NCBI RefSeq assembly: GCF_006716315.1
Contig: NZ_VFOV01000001.1
Location: 1,098,501-1,162,500 of the forward strand
Direction of reading: 5' to 3'
DNA: 64,000 bases
Source: Nocardioides albertanoniae
Lineage (GTDB): Bacteria; Actinomycetota; Actinomycetes; Propionibacteriales; Nocardioidaceae
This document shows, one piece after another, positions 57,463 to 64,000 of the stretch (position 1 is its first letter; each line of letters opens with the position of its first letter). The notes below the pieces were generated by a model that ran no database searches, was not told the DNA's origin, and worked only from the letters and a program-made list of their open reading frames with translations. A program made the position numbers and the translations under genes.

Positions 57463-59078
57463 CGTCCAGCTCCCCCGCACCGGGCGGACAGTTCGAGGTC
57501 TCCGACGACGGGGTTCTCGTGCGCGACTCCTCGACGCCGGTGCTGGTCCTCTCCGTCGACGGGCAGTACGTCTGGTCCCTGACCCCCGAGCGCGACGGCG
57601 AGGCGGTCGGCGACGGCACCCTGGTGCGGTGGCCCGGGGTGCTCACCCGGTTCCTCGACGGCTCCGCCACCGTGACGATCGCCGACTACGAGGGCGAGGC
57701 GCTCTTCGAGGAGAAGGTCACGCTCGGCACCGGTGAGGGCGCGATCTCCATCGTCGACAAGGAGGGCCACCCGCTCAGCGTCGACAAGGTCGGCCACCTG
57801 ACCCGCTCGTTCGAGGCCACCGACGAAAGCATCCGCGCGGAGATCCTCGAGGGCACCCAGCGTGTGCTCGCCGACCTGCGCGACGTGGTCGGCGTCGAGG
57901 CCTACCTCAACTACGGCGCGCTCCTCGGCGCGATCCGCGAGGGTCGGATGCTCGGCCACGACTCCGACACCGACGTCTGCTACCTCTCCAAGCACACCGT
58001 GCCGGCCGATATCATCACCGAGTCGTACGCCATCGAGCGCACCATGCGCGGACGCGGCTGGAGCCTGCTGCGGATGTCCGGCGGCGACATCAAGGTGCTC
58101 CTCGAGGTCTCCGACGGCCGCAAGGTGCACATCGACATCTTCGTCGCGTTCTACGTGCCCGACGCCGACGGCGAGCCGGTCTTCTACCAGCTCGGCAACC
58201 GCTCCGGCCGGCTGCGCCGCGAGGCGATCGTGCCGGTCTCGACGATCAACCTGCACGGCTACGACTTCCCGGCTCCCGCCGAGCCCGAAGAGATGCTGGC
58301 CTTCATCTACGGGCCGCAGTGGCGCACCCCCGACCCGTCGTTCAAGTACGCGGATCCGCCGGCCGGCGTACGCCGTCTGGACGGGTGGCTGCGTGGCTTC
58401 CGCACCGACATGGGCTTCTGGACCGAGTTCCACAACACCCACGCGGGCGAGATCGAGGGCAAGGAGTCGCCCTTCGGCACGTGGGTGCTCGAGCAGCTGC
58501 CCGACGACGCCAAGGTCGTCGACATCGGTGCCGGCGCGAACAGTCGCGACGCGCGCTACTTCGCACGTAACGGGCACCAGGTGCACGCCGTCGACTTCTC
58601 CCGCGCGGCCGTGGCGGCCATCCGTCGCCGGGCCAACCGCAGCAAGCTCTCGCTCACCGTCGACCAGCTGATCCTCGGCGAGCTGCGCTCGACGCTCGCG
58701 CTCGGCGCGCGGCTGGCCCGCGACCCGCACCACCTCTTCGCCCGCGACCTGATCGGCTGTCTCGACGGCGCCGCGCGCAGCCAGCTGTGGACCTTGTCGA
58801 AGATGGCGCTGCGGCCCGGCGGCGGCAAGCTCTACCTCGAGTTCGCAGCTACCGGCGACGACGAGTCCCTGCCGACTCCCGAGCCCGAAGGCCTCGTACG
58901 CCGCGTCGACCCCGACCTGGTCCGAGCCGAGATCGAGGCGGCCGGCGGTGTGATCGAGCATCTCGAGATCGTCGACGGCGCCGACATGCTCGGCACGCCG
59001 ATGCCTCGCGTCGCCCGTCTGCGTGCCTCCTGGCCCGCACCCCAAGACTCAGCGCAGCCTGCTGCGGAAGGAAACTGA
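57459..59078 (+). CDS. LicD-like nucleotidyl/phosphocholine transferase fused to SAM methyltransferase
   Basis: 539 residues. After an N-terminal strand-rich domain (about 100 residues), a LicD-type domain contains YGALLGAIREGRMLGHDSDT, with the conserved acidic residues DSDTD. The C-terminal 200 residues form a class I methyltransferase: VVDIGAGANSRDARYFA (motif I) and GGGKLYLEFAATG. LicD proteins attach phosphocholine or similar groups to teichoic acids and glycans; the attached methyltransferase could methylate the head group. The GTG start overlaps the cytidylyltransferase stop. Confidence 0.82.
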   Translation: MTSSSPAPGGQFEVSDDGVLVRDSSTPVLVLSVDGQYVWSLTPERDGEAVGDGTLVRWPGVLTRFLDGSATVTIADYEGEALFEEKVTLGTGEGAISIVDKEGHPLSVDKVGHLTRSFEATDESIRAEILEGTQRVLADLRDVVGVEAYLNYGALLGAIREGRMLGHDSDTDVCYLSKHTVPADIITESYAIERTMRGRGWSLLRMSGGDIKVLLEVSDGRKVHIDIFVAFYVPDADGEPVFYQLGNRSGRLRREAIVPVSTINLHGYDFPAPAEPEEMLAFIYGPQWRTPDPSFKYADPPAGVRRLDGWLRGFRTDMGFWTEFHNTHAGEIEGKESPFGTWVLEQLPDDAKVVDIGAGANSRDARYFARNGHQVHAVDFSRAAVAAIRRRANRSKLSLTVDQLILGELRSTLALGARLARDPHHLFARDLIGCLDGAARSQLWTLSKMALRPGGGKLYLEFAATGDDESLPTPEPEGLVRRVDPDLVRAEIEAAGGVIEHLEIVDGADMLGTPMPRVARLRASWPAPQDSAQPAAEGN

Positions 59079-59079
59079 C

Positions 59080-59316
59080 ATGTCCGACGATTCCGGCATC
59101 AAGAACATCGCCCGCGGCGCCCGTGACGCGGCCCGTACGCGCGCCTCGCTGGTGCGCCGCATCGAGGCGCTCGAGGCCGAGGTGCAGGAGCAGCGCCAGC
59201 TCAACCGTCGTGTCGCCGAGCTGACTGACGTCGTCGCCGAGCTGCTGATCCCGCTGCAGGACGCCGACAAGGAGAAGGCGGAGAAGGTCCTGGCGGAGTA
59301 CCGCGACCGGATCTGA
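59080..59316 (+). CDS. Small coiled-coil protein (DUF6752-like)
   Basis: 78 residues, starting MSDDSGIKNIARGARDAAR and continuing as one long amphipathic helix with heptads (IEALEAEVQEQRQLNRRVAEL). It starts one base after the LicD fusion stop, with AAGGAA ahead of ATG 59080. Probably a scaffold or adaptor in the glycopolymer unit; the function is unknown. Confidence 0.75.
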   Translation: MSDDSGIKNIARGARDAARTRASLVRRIEALEAEVQEQRQLNRRVAELTDVVAELLIPLQDADKEKAEKVLAEYRDRI

Positions 59317-59347
59317 CTCGACCGGACGCCATTCACTCTGGCGCGAT

Positions 59348-59968
59348 TCACTCCAGCGCGTCGACGGCCCGCCTGAGATCGTCGAGCCGCTGACCTAGCC
59401 GGCGACGGGCGTCACCGCCGGGCCCCATGTCGGCGCCGGAGTCCAGGTCGGCGACGGCCTCCTCCACACTCGCGACGCGGGCGCGGAGGTCGGTGACGAC
59501 GTCGACGTCGGCCCGGCCGAGCGCACCGCGACGCTCGTCCAGCGATCGGCGCAGCAGGTCGGCCTGGGCGCTCAGCTTGCGGCTGGCGTGCCACAGGTCG
59601 ACGAAGACCTGCACCTTCGCACGCAGGAGCCAGGGGTCGAACGGCTTGGCGAGGAAGTCGGCCGCGCCGGTCGTGTAGCCGCGGTACGCGAGGTGGGTGT
59701 CGAAGTCGTTGGCGGTCAAGAAGATGATCGGCACGTTCTTCGTGCGCTCGCGCGCCTTGATCCGCGTGGCCGTCTCGAAGCCGTCCATCCCCGGCATCTG
59801 CGCGTCGAGCAGGATCAGCGCGAAGTCGTCATGGAGGAGCGCACGCAAGGCGTCCTCCCCGGAACCGGCCCGGACCAGGGTCTGGTCGAGCGAGCCGAGG
59901 ATCGCCTCGAGCGCGACGAGGTTGGCCGGCCGATCATCGACCAGCAGGATCTTCGCCCGTCCACTCAT
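59348..59968 (-). CDS. Response regulator with C-terminal helical domain
   Basis: 206 residues. REC domain residues 1-125: KILLVDDRPANLV (acid pocket DD), phospho-acceptor Asp in LILLDAQMPGMDG, Thr in IFLTAND, Lys in LAKPFDPWLL. The C-terminal part is a helical coiled region (LRRSLDERRGALG ... RRLGQRLDDLRRAVDALE) without a DNA-binding or enzymatic motif. It lies 76 bp downstream of the hybrid kinase gene on the same strand and is probably a partner for phosphotransfer. Confidence 0.9.
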   Translation of the reverse strand: MSGRAKILLVDDRPANLVALEAILGSLDQTLVRAGSGEDALRALLHDDFALILLDAQMPGMDGFETATRIKARERTKNVPIIFLTANDFDTHLAYRGYTTGAADFLAKPFDPWLLRAKVQVFVDLWHASRKLSAQADLLRRSLDERRGALGRADVDVVTDLRARVASVEEAVADLDSGADMGPGGDARRRLGQRLDDLRRAVDALE

Positions 59969-60044
59969 GCCGTCGCCTCCGTCGGAAAGTGGCAAGGGTG
60001 CGGAGGAGGCGGCCTGAGGCTGCTGGTCGCTCGCTGGCGCTCGC

Positions 60045-64000
<3,956 letters not shown>

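Overview
The window is high-GC actinobacterial chromosome, most like the Nocardioidaceae. Pointers are an F420-type luciferase-like oxidoreductase, an Eis-type acetyltransferase, a stand-alone LigD-type polymerase next to LigC, a 6C-type small RNA, an arsenate reductase of the Corynebacterium type, and many ATGA/GTGA overlaps and leaderless starts. The genus is inferred from gene content only.

Layout. 1-12.9 kb is ordinary chromosome: uracil permease (cut by the window edge), F420 oxidoreductase, aminotransferase plus sulfotransferase pair, acyltransferase, MsrB, cysteine dioxygenase, Eis-like acetyltransferase, DUF4349 lipoprotein, secreted pyroglutamyl-peptidase-like protein, LigD-type polymerase, a 6C RNA, a universal-stress-like protein and the DNA ligase LigC. 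12.88-45.65 kb is a 32.8-kb integrative element inserted in ligC by its own large serine recombinase. Both junctions are readable. Recombination took place inside the KxDG active-site motif of the ligase. The element brings a substitute ligC 5' end (leaderless promoter, start codon and catalytic Lys codon) that restores the reading frame, and the displaced 5' end lies beyond the right junction. A second, decayed ligC 5' end at 46.3-46.4 kb suggests an earlier insertion at the same site.

The element carries a MobF relaxase but no recognisable coupling protein or transfer channel, so it looks mobilizable rather than self-transmissible. Its cargo handles metals and envelope thiols: CopA, two CopC/CopD proteins, a DsbD-like membrane protein with a C-terminal cupredoxin-like domain, a CopZ-like chaperone, two CmtR-CDF modules (one with LspA), a system II cytochrome c maturation set (TlpA-ResB-ResC), a DsbA-VKOR pair, a VanY-like peptidase, and two BlaI-M56 regulator/protease pairs. 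At least seven intergenic regions contain a dyad close to CTACTAT-N5-ATAGTAG, the type of site BlaI/CopY repressors bind. I read this as one regulon linking copper export, thiol oxidation, cytochrome c assembly and cell-wall trimming.

45.65-52.2 kb holds ligC debris, a type VII-type effector cluster (small helical protein, lipase-like effector, downstream partner, lipoprotein), an ArsR-like regulator and an ABC exporter. 52.17-56.2 kb is a 4-kb arsenic islet (ArsR, FAD monooxygenase, ArsC, ArsR-ArsC fusion, aquaglyceroporin) bounded by 43-bp direct repeats of a tRNA 3' end and without an integrase. 56.2-64 kb returns to chromosome: a membrane protein, a cytidylyltransferase plus LicD/methyltransferase fusion for envelope polymer decoration, a coiled-coil protein, a response regulator, and a very large hybrid kinase with tandem HAMP domains that runs off the window.
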